Shown: positions 17,042 through 29,924, counted from the first letter of the stretch. The stretch is 64,000 bases of DNA from Streptantibioticus_C sp963761325 (GCA_963761325.1 CAVXGZ010000008.1:1674001-1738000); one strand, 5' to 3'. Notes: a model not told the origin generated them from the letters alone. Translations and numbers: made by a program.

Positions 17042-18244
17042 TCAGTCCTCCAGTGCGGCGAGACCGGGCAGCGTCTTGCCCTCGAGGTATTCGAGGCTGG
17101 CGCCGCCACCGGTCGAGATGTGGCCGAAAGCACCCTCGTCGAAGCCGAGGATGCGCACCGCGGCCGCCGAGTCGCCGCCGCCGACGACGGTGAAGGCCGG
17201 GCTGTCGATCAGGGCCTGGGCGACCGTGCGGGTGCCGTCCGCGTAGTCGGGGTGCTCGAAGACGCCCATCGGGCCGTTCCAGAACACCGTGGCGGCGTCG
17301 GCGAGCTTGGCGGCGAACAGCTTGCGGCTCTCCGGGCCGATGTCCAGGCCCATCAGCCCGGCGGGCATGGCGTCGGCGGCGACCACGGCCGGGTCGGTGG
17401 CGGTCTTCGCCTTCAGGTCGGGGAACGCGGCCGCGGCGACCACGTCGACCGGCAGCACGAACTCCACGCCCCGGTCCGCGGCGCGGGCCAGGTACTCCTG
17501 GACGGCCGGGATCTGGTCCTCCTGCAGCAGGCTGCCGCCGACCTCGTACCCCTTGGCGGCGAGGAAGGTGTACACCATGCCGCCGCCGACCAGGATGCGG
17601 TCGGCCTTCTCCAGCAGGTGGTCGATGACGCCGAGCTTGTCGGAGACCTTCGCGCCGCCGAGCACGACCGCGTACGGGCGGCTCACGTCCTCGGTGAGCT
17701 TCTTCAGCACGCCCACCTCGGTCGCGATCAGACCGCCGGCGGCGTGCGGCAGCCGGGCCGGCAGGTCGTAGACCGAGGCGTGCTTGCGGTGCACCGCGCC
17801 GAAGCCGTCGCCGACGTAGCTGTCGGCCAGCTCGGCCAGCCGGTCGGCGAACGCGCCGCGCTCGGCGTCGTCCTTCGCGGTCTCGCCCGCGTTGAACCGG
17901 AGGTTCTCCAGCAGCGTGACCTCGCCGTCGGCCAGGGCGGCGACGGTGGCCTTCGCGCTGTCCCCCACGGTGTCGGTGGCGAACGAGACGTCCTTGCCGA
18001 GGAGTTCGCCCAGCCGGCGGGCGACCGGCCGCAGCGAGAACTGCGGGTCCGGCGCGCCCTTGGGCCGGCCGAGGTGGGAGGCGACGATCACCTTGGCGCC
18101 GCGGCGGGCCAGTTCGGTGATGGTCGGGACGGCGGCGCGGATCCGGCCGTCGTCGGTGATCTCGGTCCCGGCGAGCGGGACGTTGAGGTCGGCGCGGACG
18201 AACACCCGCCGGCCGGCCACCTCCAGGTCGTCGATCGTCTTCAT
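17042..18244 (-). CDS. pgk: phosphoglycerate kinase
   Basis: It makes ATP from 1,3-bisphosphoglycerate. The 400-residue protein begins M-K-T-I-D-D-L and has R-A-D-L-N-V-P-L near residue 18, S-H-L-G-R-P-K-G, V-L-G-G-A-K-V-S-D-K and the nucleotide loop V-G-G-G-D-S-A-A-A-V near the C-terminus. An AGGAG site precedes ATG 18244. A 17-bp hairpin lies between this gene and gap upstream, so pgk-tpiA-secG is likely transcribed independently of gap. Confidence 0.96.
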   Translation of the reverse strand: MKTIDDLEVAGRRVFVRADLNVPLAGTEITDDGRIRAAVPTITELARRGAKVIVASHLGRPKGAPDPQFSLRPVARRLGELLGKDVSFATDTVGDSAKATVAALADGEVTLLENLRFNAGETAKDDAERGAFADRLAELADSYVGDGFGAVHRKHASVYDLPARLPHAAGGLIATEVGVLKKLTEDVSRPYAVVLGGAKVSDKLGVIDHLLEKADRILVGGGMVYTFLAAKGYEVGGSLLQEDQIPAVQEYLARAADRGVEFVLPVDVVAAAAFPDLKAKTATDPAVVAADAMPAGLMGLDIGPESRKLFAAKLADAATVFWNGPMGVFEHPDYADGTRTVAQALIDSPAFTVVGGGDSAAAVRILGFDEGAFGHISTGGGASLEYLEGKTLPGLAALED

Positions 18245-18264
18245 AGTGGCTCCTGAGTCATGGC

Positions 18265-18299
18265 ACGGGGCCCGGACGACGGCGTCGTCCGGGCCCCGT
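18265..18299. terminator. gap terminator hairpin
   Basis: ACGGGGCCCGGACGACG (18265-18281) is followed after one base by its exact complement (18283-18299). A 17-bp GC-rich inverted repeat of this kind, 31 bp past the gap stop, is a strong intrinsic-type terminator and separates gap from pgk. Confidence 0.75.
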
Positions 18300-18329
18300 C
18301 CTGCGCTTGGCGTTACGACCGGGTGGGGG

Positions 18330-19335
<1,006 letters not shown>

Positions 19336-19408
19336 GAACCGATCTCCTCGTTGATGCGCCGGAAAAGCTCTCCGACTGCTCCGTATGGGATGTCCCCGAC
19401 CACTGACG

Positions 19409-19438
19409 ACCCTACCGCGCCCCCCGTCGCGGACGACA
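19409..19438 (-). promoter_or_regulatory. candidate gap promoter
   Basis: On the minus strand TAGGGT (19414-19409) resembles a -10 box and TGTCGT (19438-19433), 18 bp upstream, is a poor -35 match. It would give a leader of about 65 nt before gap. The 19336-19570 interval otherwise shows only a GC-rich hairpin nearer whiA. Confidence 0.35.
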
Positions 19439-19478
19439 GCGAGGAGCCCGCCGTGTCCGCCCCGCCGGAGCCGCCCCG

Positions 19479-19498
19479 GCGCCCGCGGCGGCGGGCGC
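19479..19498 (-). terminator. hairpin downstream of whiA
   Basis: GCGCCCGC (19479-19486) pairs exactly with GCGGGCGC (19491-19498) around a GGCG loop, with further imperfect CCCCG/CGGGG pairing outside. It lies about 75 bp past the whiA stop and could end the uvrC-rapZ-yvcK-whiA transcript. Confidence 0.35.
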
Positions 19499-19570
19499 GT
19501 GCGGGGCCGGGACGGCTGGTGCGCCTGGGGTTCGTGTGCCGTTCACCACCCGGTCTCCCGGGCCGCCGCG

Positions 19571-20548
19571 TCAACCCACCATCTCCTCTGTGAGGTTGGA
19601 CTCGGTGCCGGGAACGCCGAGGTCGCAGGCGCGCTTGTCGGCCATCGCCAGCAGCCGGCGGATCCGGCCGGCCACCGCGTCCTTGGTGAGCGGCGGATCG
19701 GCGAGCGAGCCGAGCTCCTCCAGCGACGCCTGCTTGTGCTCCATCCGCAGCCGGCCGGCCGCGGCCAGGTGCTCGGGCACGTCGTCGCCGAGGATCTCCA
19801 GGGCCCGCTGCACCCGGGCGCCGGCCGCCACCGCGGCGCGGGCCGAGCGGCGCAGGTTGGCGTCGTCGAAGTTGGCCAGCCGGTTCGCGGTGGCGCGCAC
19901 CTCCCGGCGCATGCGGCGCTCTTCCCAGGCCAGCACCGACTCGTGCGCCCCCAGCCGCGTCAACAGGGCACCGATCGCGTCACCGTCCCGGACGACGACC
20001 CGGTCCACGCCGCGCACCTCGCGGGCCTTGGACGGGATGCCGAGCCGGCGGGCCGCGCCGACCAGCGCCAGCGCCGCCTCCGGGCCCGGGCAGGTGACCT
20101 CCAGCGAGGAGGAGCGGCCCGGCTCGGTGAGCGAGCCGTGCGCCAGGAACGCGCCGCGCCAGGCGGCCTCCGCGTCGCAGGTGGCGCCGGAGACCACCTG
20201 CGGCGGCAGGCCGCGGATCGGCCGGCCGCGCCCGTCGACCAGTCCGGTCTGCCGGGCCAGCTGGTCGCCGCCGGCCACCACCCGCACCACGTACCGGCTG
20301 CCTCTGCGCAATCCGCCCGGGGCCATCACCACCAGGTCGGAGGCGTGGCCGAAGATCTCCAGGATGTCCTTGCGCAGCCGCCGCGCCGCGATGCCGGTGT
20401 CGAGCTCCGCCTCGATCACGATGCGTCCGCTCACCAGGTGGAGGCCGCCGGCGAACCGCAGGATCGACGACACCTCCGCCTTCCGGCAGCAGGTACGGGT
20501 GACGGGAAGCCGGGAGATCTCGTCCTTCACCGCTGCCGTCATCGCCAT
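19571..20548 (-). CDS. whiA: DNA-binding sporulation regulator WhiA
   Basis: WhiA works with WhiB to start sporulation septation in streptomycetes and is also a general Gram-positive nucleoid-associated factor. The 325-residue protein has an N-terminal LAGLIDADG-like fold (about residues 1-210, with I-L-R-F-A-G-G-L-H-L) and a C-terminal helix-turn-helix in the E-E-L-G-S-L-A-D-P-P-L-T-K-D-A-V-A-G-R-I-R-R-L region. It matches my memory of Streptomyces WhiA closely. ATG 20548 overlaps the yvcK end by 10 bp, placing it last in the uvrC-rapZ-yvcK-whiA operon. Confidence 0.97.
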   Translation of the reverse strand: MAMTAAVKDEISRLPVTRTCCRKAEVSSILRFAGGLHLVSGRIVIEAELDTGIAARRLRKDILEIFGHASDLVVMAPGGLRRGSRYVVRVVAGGDQLARQTGLVDGRGRPIRGLPPQVVSGATCDAEAAWRGAFLAHGSLTEPGRSSSLEVTCPGPEAALALVGAARRLGIPSKAREVRGVDRVVVRDGDAIGALLTRLGAHESVLAWEERRMRREVRATANRLANFDDANLRRSARAAVAAGARVQRALEILGDDVPEHLAAAGRLRMEHKQASLEELGSLADPPLTKDAVAGRIRRLLAMADKRACDLGVPGTESNLTEEMVG

Positions 20549-21549
20549 GGGCCGATCCTTCCATGCATGCGAAAAATCCGGTCGTACGCGGCGGCGAGCA
20601 GCTCCGGGTCGTGCCGCGGCCCGTCAGGGGCGGCGACCGCGGCCAGCTCCACCCTGCCCGCCAACCGCTCCGCGGCCTTGGCCAGGCTCTGGCGATCGGG
20701 GACGGCGGCCTCGTCGGCCAGCACCACGTCGATGGTGAGTTTAGGGGCGTGTCGGGCCAAAACCTCCAAGTGACGCTGCGGAGAAAAACCTTCCGTCTCG
20801 CCGGGTTGCGGCGCCAGGTTCAACGTGAGCACCCGGCGCGCCCGGGTCTGGGTCAGCGCCTCGGCCAGTTCCGGCACCAGCAGGTGCGGTATGACCGAGG
20901 AGAACCACGAGCCGGGGCCGAGCACCACCCAGTCGGCGTCCAACACCGCCTGCACGGCCTGCGGGACGGCCGGCGGGTCGCCCGGCACCAGCCGCACCTG
21001 CAGCACCTCGCCGGGGGTGAGCGCCACCGTGGCCTGGCCGCGCACCGTGGCGGTGTCCTGCGGGCGGGCCGGGTCGTGCCCGCGCACCGTGGCCTCCAGG
21101 TCCAGCGGCACCGCGGACATCGGCAGCACCCGGCCGTGCGCGCCGAGCAGCCGGGCCACCCACTCCAACGCGGCCACCGGATCGCCCAGTTGCTCCCACA
21201 GCGCGACGATGAGCAGGTTGCCCACCGCGTGGCCGTGCATCTCACCCTTACTGGTGAACCGGTGCTGGATCACCCTTGACCAGGTCTGACCCCACTCGTC
21301 GTCCCCGCACAGCGCGGCCAGCGCCTTGCGCAGGTCCCCGGGGGGCAGCACGCCGAGTTCGTCGCGCAGCCGGCCGCTGGAGCCGCCGTCGTCGGCGACG
21401 GTGACCACCGCGGTCAGGTCCTGGGTGATGCGGCGCAGCGCCGCGAGGGAGGCGGACAGCCCGTGGCCGCCGCCCAGCGCCACCACCTTGGGGGTGGCAC
21501 CGGTGCGGCGGGTGCGCTGCAGCCGCCGCGTGGTGGCCGTTCTGATCAC
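20539..21549 (-). CDS. yvcK: gluconeogenesis factor YvcK/CofD-like protein
   Basis: A 336-residue UPF0052 protein that binds UDP-sugars and affects carbon use and cell-wall synthesis in other Gram-positives. Landmarks are V-V-A-L-G-G-G-H-G-L-S-A-S-L near residue 23, V-A-D-D-G-G-S-S-G-R-L-R, and V-L-G-P-G-S-W-F-S-S-V-I-P-H-L. GTG 21549 is chosen because it overlaps the rapZ stop (GTGA) as in the rest of the operon. The fixed rapZ-yvcK-whiA order is conserved across Gram-positive bacteria. Confidence 0.93.
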   Translation of the reverse strand: MIRTATTRRLQRTRRTGATPKVVALGGGHGLSASLAALRRITQDLTAVVTVADDGGSSGRLRDELGVLPPGDLRKALAALCGDDEWGQTWSRVIQHRFTSKGEMHGHAVGNLLIVALWEQLGDPVAALEWVARLLGAHGRVLPMSAVPLDLEATVRGHDPARPQDTATVRGQATVALTPGEVLQVRLVPGDPPAVPQAVQAVLDADWVVLGPGSWFSSVIPHLLVPELAEALTQTRARRVLTLNLAPQPGETEGFSPQRHLEVLARHAPKLTIDVVLADEAAVPDRQSLAKAAERLAGRVELAAVAAPDGPRHDPELLAAAYDRIFRMHGRIGPWR

Positions 21550-22556
21550 TCGCGCCCCATGTCCCGGTGCACCACGACGGTCTCCACCCCGTCCGAGGAG
21601 AGCCGGCGGGCCAGCCGCTCCGACATCGCCACGCTGCGGTGCTTGCCGCCGGTGCAGCCCACCGCGAGCGTCACGTACCGCTTGCCCTCCCGGCGGTAGC
21701 CGGCCGCCACGATGTGCAGCAGCTCGGCGTAGCCGTCCAGGAACTCCTTGGCGCCCGGCTGGTTGAAGACGTACGTCGCCACCTCGTCGTTGAGCCCGGT
21801 GAACGGGCGCAGCTCCGGCACCCAGTGCGGGTTGGGCAGGAAGCGGCAGTCGACCACGAGGTCGGCGTCCACCGGCAGGCCGTACTTGAAGCCGAACGAC
21901 ATCACGGTGGCCCGCAGCTCGGGCTCCTCGTCGCCGGCGAACTGGGCGTCCATCTTGGCCCGCAGCTCGTGCACGTTGAGGCTGGAGGTGTCGATCACCA
22001 GGTCGGCGTCGCCGCGCAGCTCGCACAGCAGCTCGCGCTCGGCGGCGATGCCGTCGACGATCCGCCCGTCGCCCTGCAGCGGATGCGGCCGGCGCACCGA
22101 CTCGAAGCGGCGCACCAGGGCGTCGTCGGAGGCCTCCAGGAACAGCACGCGGCGCTGCACGTTGCCGGAGGCGAGGGCGGACAGCGACTCGCGCAGGTTG
22201 TCGAAGAAGCGCCGGCCGCGCACGTCCACCACGACGGCGATGCGCGCGACGTTGCCGTGCGAGCGGGCGCCCAGGTCGACCATGGTGGGGATGAGCGCGG
22301 GCGGCAGGTTGTCCACCACGAACCAGCCGAGGTCCTCCAGGCACTTGGCCGCCGTGCTGCGGCCGGCTCCCGACATGCCGGAGATGATCACCAGTTCGGG
22401 GATGGCTTCCGGTGTCTGTGCCGCTCCGTCCTTCGTCACGTGTGCTCCGTGTGGGTCTGATCTGATGGTGCGGTCGGTACTCGGGACGGCCTGTGTCGCG
22501 GTGATCTTCCCGATGGCGGTGATGTCGGTGATGGCGGTGGTGTCTGTGGTGTTCAT
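21546..22556 (-). CDS. rapZ: RNase adapter/nucleotide-binding protein RapZ
   Basis: A 336-residue P-loop protein. Walker A is G-M-S-G-A-G-R-S-T-A and the C-terminal domain contains the conserved C-T-G-G-K-H-R-S-V and D-L-V-V-D-C-R-F-L-P-N-P stretches. In enterobacteria RapZ steers RNase E to small RNAs; in actinobacteria its target is unknown. The first 35 residues are an irregular Thr/Ile-rich stretch (T-D-T-T-A-I-T-D-I-T-A-I) unlike the rest. ATG 22556 overlaps the uvrC stop by 4 bp. Confidence 0.92.
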   Translation of the reverse strand: MNTTDTTAITDITAIGKITATQAVPSTDRTIRSDPHGAHVTKDGAAQTPEAIPELVIISGMSGAGRSTAAKCLEDLGWFVVDNLPPALIPTMVDLGARSHGNVARIAVVVDVRGRRFFDNLRESLSALASGNVQRRVLFLEASDDALVRRFESVRRPHPLQGDGRIVDGIAAERELLCELRGDADLVIDTSSLNVHELRAKMDAQFAGDEEPELRATVMSFGFKYGLPVDADLVVDCRFLPNPHWVPELRPFTGLNDEVATYVFNQPGAKEFLDGYAELLHIVAAGYRREGKRYVTLAVGCTGGKHRSVAMSERLARRLSSDGVETVVVHRDMGRE

Positions 22557-24619
22557 GCTTCCGGCCCTTCGCCGGGGAGGGCCTGCTGGGGACCCTCCTC
22601 CTCCATGATCTCTCCTGTCGCGGTGTTCACGGCCGGCGTGGGCGGGGAACCCGCGGAAGACGTCTGGGCGAGTGCCGCGGCGACCGCTTCCGCGGTCCGG
22701 CGGCCGATGCCCGGCACCTCGCAGATCTGCTCGATCGTGGCGGCGCGCAGCCGTTTGAGCGAGCCGAAGTGCTTCAGCAGCGCCTGCTTGCGGCTGTCGC
22801 CGAGCCCGGGCACGGTGTCCAGGGCGCCGGACCGCATCGACTTGGCGCGTTTGCTGCGCTGGTAGGTGATGGCGAACCGGTGCGCCTCGTCGCGGACGCG
22901 CTGCAGCAGGTAGAGCCCCTCGCTGGTGCGCGGCAGGATCACCGGGTCCTCGTCGTCCGGCAGCCAGACCTCCTCCAGCCGCTTGGCCAGGCCGCACACC
23001 GCGATGTCCTCGATGCCCAGCTCGTCCAGCGCCCGCTTGGCCGCCGCGACCTGCGGGCGGCCGCCGTCGACCACGAGCAGCTGCGGCGGGTAGGCGAACC
23101 TGCGCGGCCGCCCGGTGTCCGGGTCGATCGGCCCGCCGGCCGGCTCGTCGTCGGGGGCGCCGGGGGCGCCGTCCTGCCCGGCCGGGCCGTCCTGGGACTG
23201 CTGCCACTCGCCGTCGCGCTGCATCTCGCGCAGGTAGCGGCGGAAGCGGCGCGAGACGACCTCGTGCATGGACCGCACGTCGTCCTGGCCCTCGAAGGTC
23301 TTGATCTGGAAGCGCCGGTACTCGCTCTTGCGGGCCAGGCCGTCCTCGAAGACCACCATGGAGGCGACCACGTCGTCGCCCTGCAGGTGGGAGATGTCGA
23401 AGCACTCGATGCGCAGCGGCGCCTGGTCCAGGTCGAGCGCGCCGGCGATCTCCTCCAGCGCGCGCGAGCGGGTCGTCAGGTCGGAGGCCCGCTTGGTCTT
23501 GTGCAGCGCCAGCGCCTGCGCCGCGTTGCGCTGCACGGTCTCCATCAGGGCCTTCTTGTCGCCGCGCTGCGGCACCCGCAGGCTGACCTGCGCGCCCTTG
23601 CGCTCCGCGAGCCACTGGGCGATCGGCTCGGCCGGCTCGGGGACCGCGGGCACCAGCACCTCCTTGGGCACCGTGTCGCCGCGCTCCTCGCCGTACAGCT
23701 GCTGCAGCGCGTGCTCGACCAGGCCGGCGGTGTCCACCGCCTCGACCTTGTCGGTGACCCAGCCGCGCTGGCCGCGCACCCGGCCGCCGCGCACGTGGAA
23801 GATCTGCACCGCCGCTTCGAGTTCGTCCTCGGCGACCGCGATGACGTCGGCGTCGGTGGCGTCGGTCAGCACGACCGCGTTCTTCTCCATGGCCCGCTTG
23901 AGCGCCTCGATGTCGTCGCGCAGCCGGGCGGCCCGCTCGTACTCCAGCTCGCCGGCCGCCTCCCGCATGCCCTGCTCCAGCCGGCGCAGGTAGGTGCCGG
24001 TGCGGCCGGCCATGAAGTCGCAGAACTCCTCGGCGAGTTCGCGGTGCTCCTCGGGCGTGACCCGGCCGACGCAGGGCGCCGAGCACTTGCCGATGTAGCC
24101 GAGCAGGCAGGGCCGGCCGATCTGCGCGGAGCGCTTGAAGACCCCGGCGGAGCAGGTGCGCACCGGGAAGACCCGCAGCAGCAGGTCGACCGTCTCGCGG
24201 ATCGCCCAGGCGTGCGCGTACGGCCCGAAGTAGCGCACGCCCTTGCGCTTGGGACCGCGCATCACCTGCACCCGCGGGAACTGCTCGCCCAGCGTGACGG
24301 CGAGCGACGGATAGCTCTTGTCGTCGCGGTACTTGACGTTGAAGCGCGGGTCGAACTCCTTGATCCAGGAGTACTCCAGCTGCAGCGCCTCGACCTCGGT
24401 GCTGACCACGGTCCACTCGACCGACCCCGCGGTGGTGACCATGGTGCGGGTGCGCGGGTGCAGGTTGGTGATGTCCTGGAAGTACGAGGAGAGCCGCTGC
24501 CGCAGGCTCTTGGCCTTGCCGACGTAGATCACCCGGCGGTGCTCGTCGCGGAACTTGTAGACCCCCGGCGAATCGGGGATCTGTCCCGGCTTCGGGCGGT
24601 AACTGGAGGGGTCGGCCAT
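22553..24619 (-). CDS. uvrC: excinuclease ABC subunit UvrC
   Basis: UvrC makes both incisions around a DNA lesion after UvrA/UvrB recognition. The 688-residue protein has an N-terminal GIY-YIG nuclease (P-G-V-Y-K-F and V-I-Y-V-G-K-A-K-S-L), a cysteine-containing region C-L-L-G-Y-I-G-K-C-S-A-P-C, a UVR motif, an RNase H-like C-terminal nuclease (E-C-F-D-I-S-H, L-V-V-D-G-G) and helix-hairpin-helix repeats (V-P-G-L-G, V-P-G-I-G). An acidic/Pro insert interrupts the C-terminal half near residues 475-510. ATG 24619 lies 7 nt after TAGGGT, so the mRNA is probably leaderless and this is the promoter-proximal gene of the operon. Confidence 0.96.
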   Translation of the reverse strand: MADPSSYRPKPGQIPDSPGVYKFRDEHRRVIYVGKAKSLRQRLSSYFQDITNLHPRTRTMVTTAGSVEWTVVSTEVEALQLEYSWIKEFDPRFNVKYRDDKSYPSLAVTLGEQFPRVQVMRGPKRKGVRYFGPYAHAWAIRETVDLLLRVFPVRTCSAGVFKRSAQIGRPCLLGYIGKCSAPCVGRVTPEEHRELAEEFCDFMAGRTGTYLRRLEQGMREAAGELEYERAARLRDDIEALKRAMEKNAVVLTDATDADVIAVAEDELEAAVQIFHVRGGRVRGQRGWVTDKVEAVDTAGLVEHALQQLYGEERGDTVPKEVLVPAVPEPAEPIAQWLAERKGAQVSLRVPQRGDKKALMETVQRNAAQALALHKTKRASDLTTRSRALEEIAGALDLDQAPLRIECFDISHLQGDDVVASMVVFEDGLARKSEYRRFQIKTFEGQDDVRSMHEVVSRRFRRYLREMQRDGEWQQSQDGPAGQDGAPGAPDDEPAGGPIDPDTGRPRRFAYPPQLLVVDGGRPQVAAAKRALDELGIEDIAVCGLAKRLEEVWLPDDEDPVILPRTSEGLYLLQRVRDEAHRFAITYQRSKRAKSMRSGALDTVPGLGDSRKQALLKHFGSLKRLRAATIEQICEVPGIGRRTAEAVAAALAQTSSAGSPPTPAVNTATGEIMEEEGPQQALPGEGPEA

Positions 24620-24697
24620 GAGGTCAACCCTACTGGCGGGCTCCCACAATCCCGCTCGCGTACGGCACCTGCCGGGATGTCGTCGAACCGGTCCTGA

Positions 24698-25117
24698 TCA
24701 CAGGTCGGCGACGAGCTTGCCGTCCTTGACCTCGACCCGGACCTCCGGGAGCGGCTTGGCGGCCGGCCCGCGCTCGACGGCGCCGGTCAGCGCGTTGAAC
24801 CGGCTGCCGTGGCACGGGCAGGAGACGACGTCGTGCACGAGGGAGTCCACCACGCAGCCCTGGTGGGTGCAGACCGCGCTGAACGCCCGGTAGCTGCCCT
24901 CGGCCGGCTGGGCCACCACCACCCGGTCGTTGCGGAAGAGCGTGGCGCCGCCCACCGGCACCTGCTCGGCCTTGCCGAGGTCGGTCGGACCGCTGGGCCG
25001 GGCGGGCTTGGGGGCGCACGAGGCGAGCCCGGCGAGGCCGAGACCGACGGCTCCGGCGGCCGCCGCCCCCTGCAGCACGGTACGGCGGGGGGTGGCGGGC
25101 TGCTGCTCGTCGGTCAT
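24698..25117 (-). CDS. Rieske [2Fe-2S] lipoprotein, Tat-exported
   Basis: A 139-residue single-domain Rieske protein. The N-terminus has a twin-arginine signal (R11-R12-T-V-L) followed by a hydrophobic stretch and a lipobox L-A-S-C (C34), so it is expected on the outer face of the membrane. Cluster ligands are C83/H85 (C-T-H-Q-G-C) and C100/H103 (C-P-C-H-G-S), with the C88/C102 disulphide pair present. ATG 25117 is chosen because the twin-arginine motif follows at the right distance and GGAG stands upstream. The redox partner is unknown. It lies between uvrC and uvrA. Confidence 0.9.
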   Translation of the reverse strand: MTDEQQPATPRRTVLQGAAAAGAVGLGLAGLASCAPKPARPSGPTDLGKAEQVPVGGATLFRNDRVVVAQPAEGSYRAFSAVCTHQGCVVDSLVHDVVSCPCHGSRFNALTGAVERGPAAKPLPEVRVEVKDGKLVADL

Positions 25118-25226
25118 GGCTGTGCTCCGGATCGGGACGGTGAACGGCACCGGCCGCCCCGGTGCACGGGACGCGCGGTGATCGGTTGGCACCCTACGTC
25201 GCGTTCCTCGGCGTCCTGCCCCGGGG

Positions 25227-28171
<2,945 letters not shown>

Positions 28172-28420
28172 GCCGGTCCGTACCTTTCGTAGAAACGAAG
28201 GGGTGGCACCCCCCGTTCAGCGTAGCCGGGGCGCCTTCCGACCTTCTTGTCGAGCTTAACGAGCTGTCTGGCTGGGTGTCGGTGCACTGCTGCGCCGAGC
28301 TTATAGCACGCACATTCGATTACCGACCAACAGCAGCCAGGTTCACTCGACCGAGTGATCCGCGCCGGCTTCTGGGAAGAGGTGAAGTGATCGCACGCAG
28401 CAGACGACCAGGAGGCACCC

Positions 28421-29152
28421 GTGTCCGTCCAACGACCGGATCCCGTCAAAGACGCCGCGGCGGTGCGGGAGGCCACCGCACGGCTGATCGAAGCGGTGGC
28501 CGCGCTCGACCCGGCGGCGGTCGCCGAGCCCTCGCGGCTGCCCGGCTGGACCCGCGGCCACGTGCTCACCCACCTGTCGCGCAACGCGGACGGCCTGGTC
28601 AACCTGCTGACCTGGGCCCGCACCGGCGAGGAGACGCCGATGTACGCCGGCTCCGAGGCCCGCGACAAGGACATCGAGGCCGGCGCCGGACGCCCGCTGG
28701 ACGAGCAGCTGGCCGACCTGCGGGGCAGCTCGGAGCGGCTCGCCGCCGAGCTGGACGGCATGCCGCCGCAGGCCTGGGCCGCGCAGGTCCGCGTCCGGCT
28801 CGGCGGCGTCATCCCGGCCGCCGAGGTGCCCGGCCTGCGGCTCCAGGAGCTGCACCTGCACCACGTCGACCTGGACATCGGCCACACCTGCGCCGACCTG
28901 CCCGCCGACTTCGCCGACCGGCAGCTCGGCGTGCTGCTCGACCGGCTGACCGCCCGGGAGGGCATCGCCGCGGTCCGGCTGTCCGACACGGTCACCGGCA
29001 CCACGCGCGACATCGGCGCCGCCGACCACCCCGAGCTGACCGTCTCCGGTCCCACCGGCGCGCTGCTGGCCTGGGTCTCGGGCCGCGGCGACGGCGCGGA
29101 CCTCTCGGTCGAGCCGGCGGTCCCGCTCCCGGCCCTCCCGCCGCTAGGGTGA
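28421..29152 (+). CDS. maleylpyruvate isomerase family mycothiol-dependent enzyme
   Basis: A 243-residue DinB-like four-helix protein of the mycothiol-dependent family. The expected metal ligands are visible as H51, E143 and H147 (T-H-L-S-R and Q-E-L-H-L-H-H), matching the H/E/H spacing of the characterised maleylpyruvate isomerase. A conserved P-G-W-T-R-G-H-V-L-T-H motif precedes the first ligand. GTG 28421 has GGAGG about 6 nt upstream. It ends 4 bp before the start of an MBL-fold gene, which has its own -10 box. Whether the substrate is maleylpyruvate or another electrophile is unknown. Confidence 0.87.
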   Translation: MSVQRPDPVKDAAAVREATARLIEAVAALDPAAVAEPSRLPGWTRGHVLTHLSRNADGLVNLLTWARTGEETPMYAGSEARDKDIEAGAGRPLDEQLADLRGSSERLAAELDGMPPQAWAAQVRVRLGGVIPAAEVPGLRLQELHLHHVDLDIGHTCADLPADFADRQLGVLLDRLTAREGIAAVRLSDTVTGTTRDIGAADHPELTVSGPTGALLAWVSGRGDGADLSVEPAVPLPALPPLG

Positions 29153-29156
29153 CGGC

Positions 29157-29813
29157 ATGTCGTACACCGGAGCAGTGAAGGTCGGCGGCCCGCCCGACGT
29201 GCACGAACTCACCGACCTGATGATCACCAAGGTCGCGGTCGGGCCCATGGACAACAACGCGTACCTGCTGCGCTGCCGCGCCACCGACGAGCAGTTGCTG
29301 ATCGACGCGGCCGCCGAGCCGCACACCCTGCTGGGCGTGATCGGCGACAGCGGCATCGCGTCCGTCGTCACCACCCACCAGCACGGCGACCACTGGAGCG
29401 CGCTGCGCGAGGTCGTCGACGCCACCGGCGCCCGCACCTACGCGGGCCGGCTGGACGCCGAGGGCATCCCGGTCGCCACCGACGTCCCCGTCGACGACGG
29501 CGACACCATCTCGGTGGGCCACGTCCGGCTCACCGCCCGCCACCTCGTGGGCCACACCCCCGGCAGCATCGCCCTCGTCTACGACGACCCGCACGGCCAC
29601 CCGCACGTCTTCACCGGCGACTGCCTCTTCCCGGGGGGCGTGGGCAACACCCACGACGACCCGGCGGCGTTCGCCAGCCTCGTCGACGGCGTGCAGACCA
29701 AGCTGTTCGACCAGCTCCCGGACGAGACCTGGGTCTACCCGGGCCACGGCCGGGACACCACGCTGGGCGCCGAGCGGCCGCACGTGGCGGAATGGCGGGC
29801 CCGCGGCTGGTGA
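29157..29813 (+). CDS. MBL-fold metallo-hydrolase (glyoxalase II-like)
   Basis: A 218-residue metallo-beta-lactamase-fold hydrolase. The metal motif H-Q-H-G-D-H (H74, H76, D78, H79), a second ligand region in G-H-T-P-G-S, F-T-G-D-C-L-F-P and V-Y-P-G-H-G complete the active site of glyoxalase II-like enzymes. ATG 29157 lies 6 nt after TAGGGT, so the mRNA is probably leaderless. The neighbouring mycothiol-dependent enzyme makes a mycothiol-thioester hydrolase role attractive, but this is inference. Confidence 0.88.
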   Translation: MSYTGAVKVGGPPDVHELTDLMITKVAVGPMDNNAYLLRCRATDEQLLIDAAAEPHTLLGVIGDSGIASVVTTHQHGDHWSALREVVDATGARTYAGRLDAEGIPVATDVPVDDGDTISVGHVRLTARHLVGHTPGSIALVYDDPHGHPHVFTGDCLFPGGVGNTHDDPAAFASLVDGVQTKLFDQLPDETWVYPGHGRDTTLGAERPHVAEWRARGW

Positions 29814-29924
29814 CGCCGTCCGCCCGCGCGGCCGCCCTCCGAGTGGCCGGCGCCTGCCCGAGGCCGCATCGTGGAGGTGGGCCGCCTCCAGGACGCGGCC
29901 TCGGGCACGGAGAGGAGGCCGGCC

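Noticed and set aside
28186..28199. TTCGT-AGAA-ACGAA dyad upstream of uvrA considered as an SOS (LexA) box
   Set aside because: It does not match the actinobacterial GAAC-N4-GTTC type box; left as an unassigned dyad.
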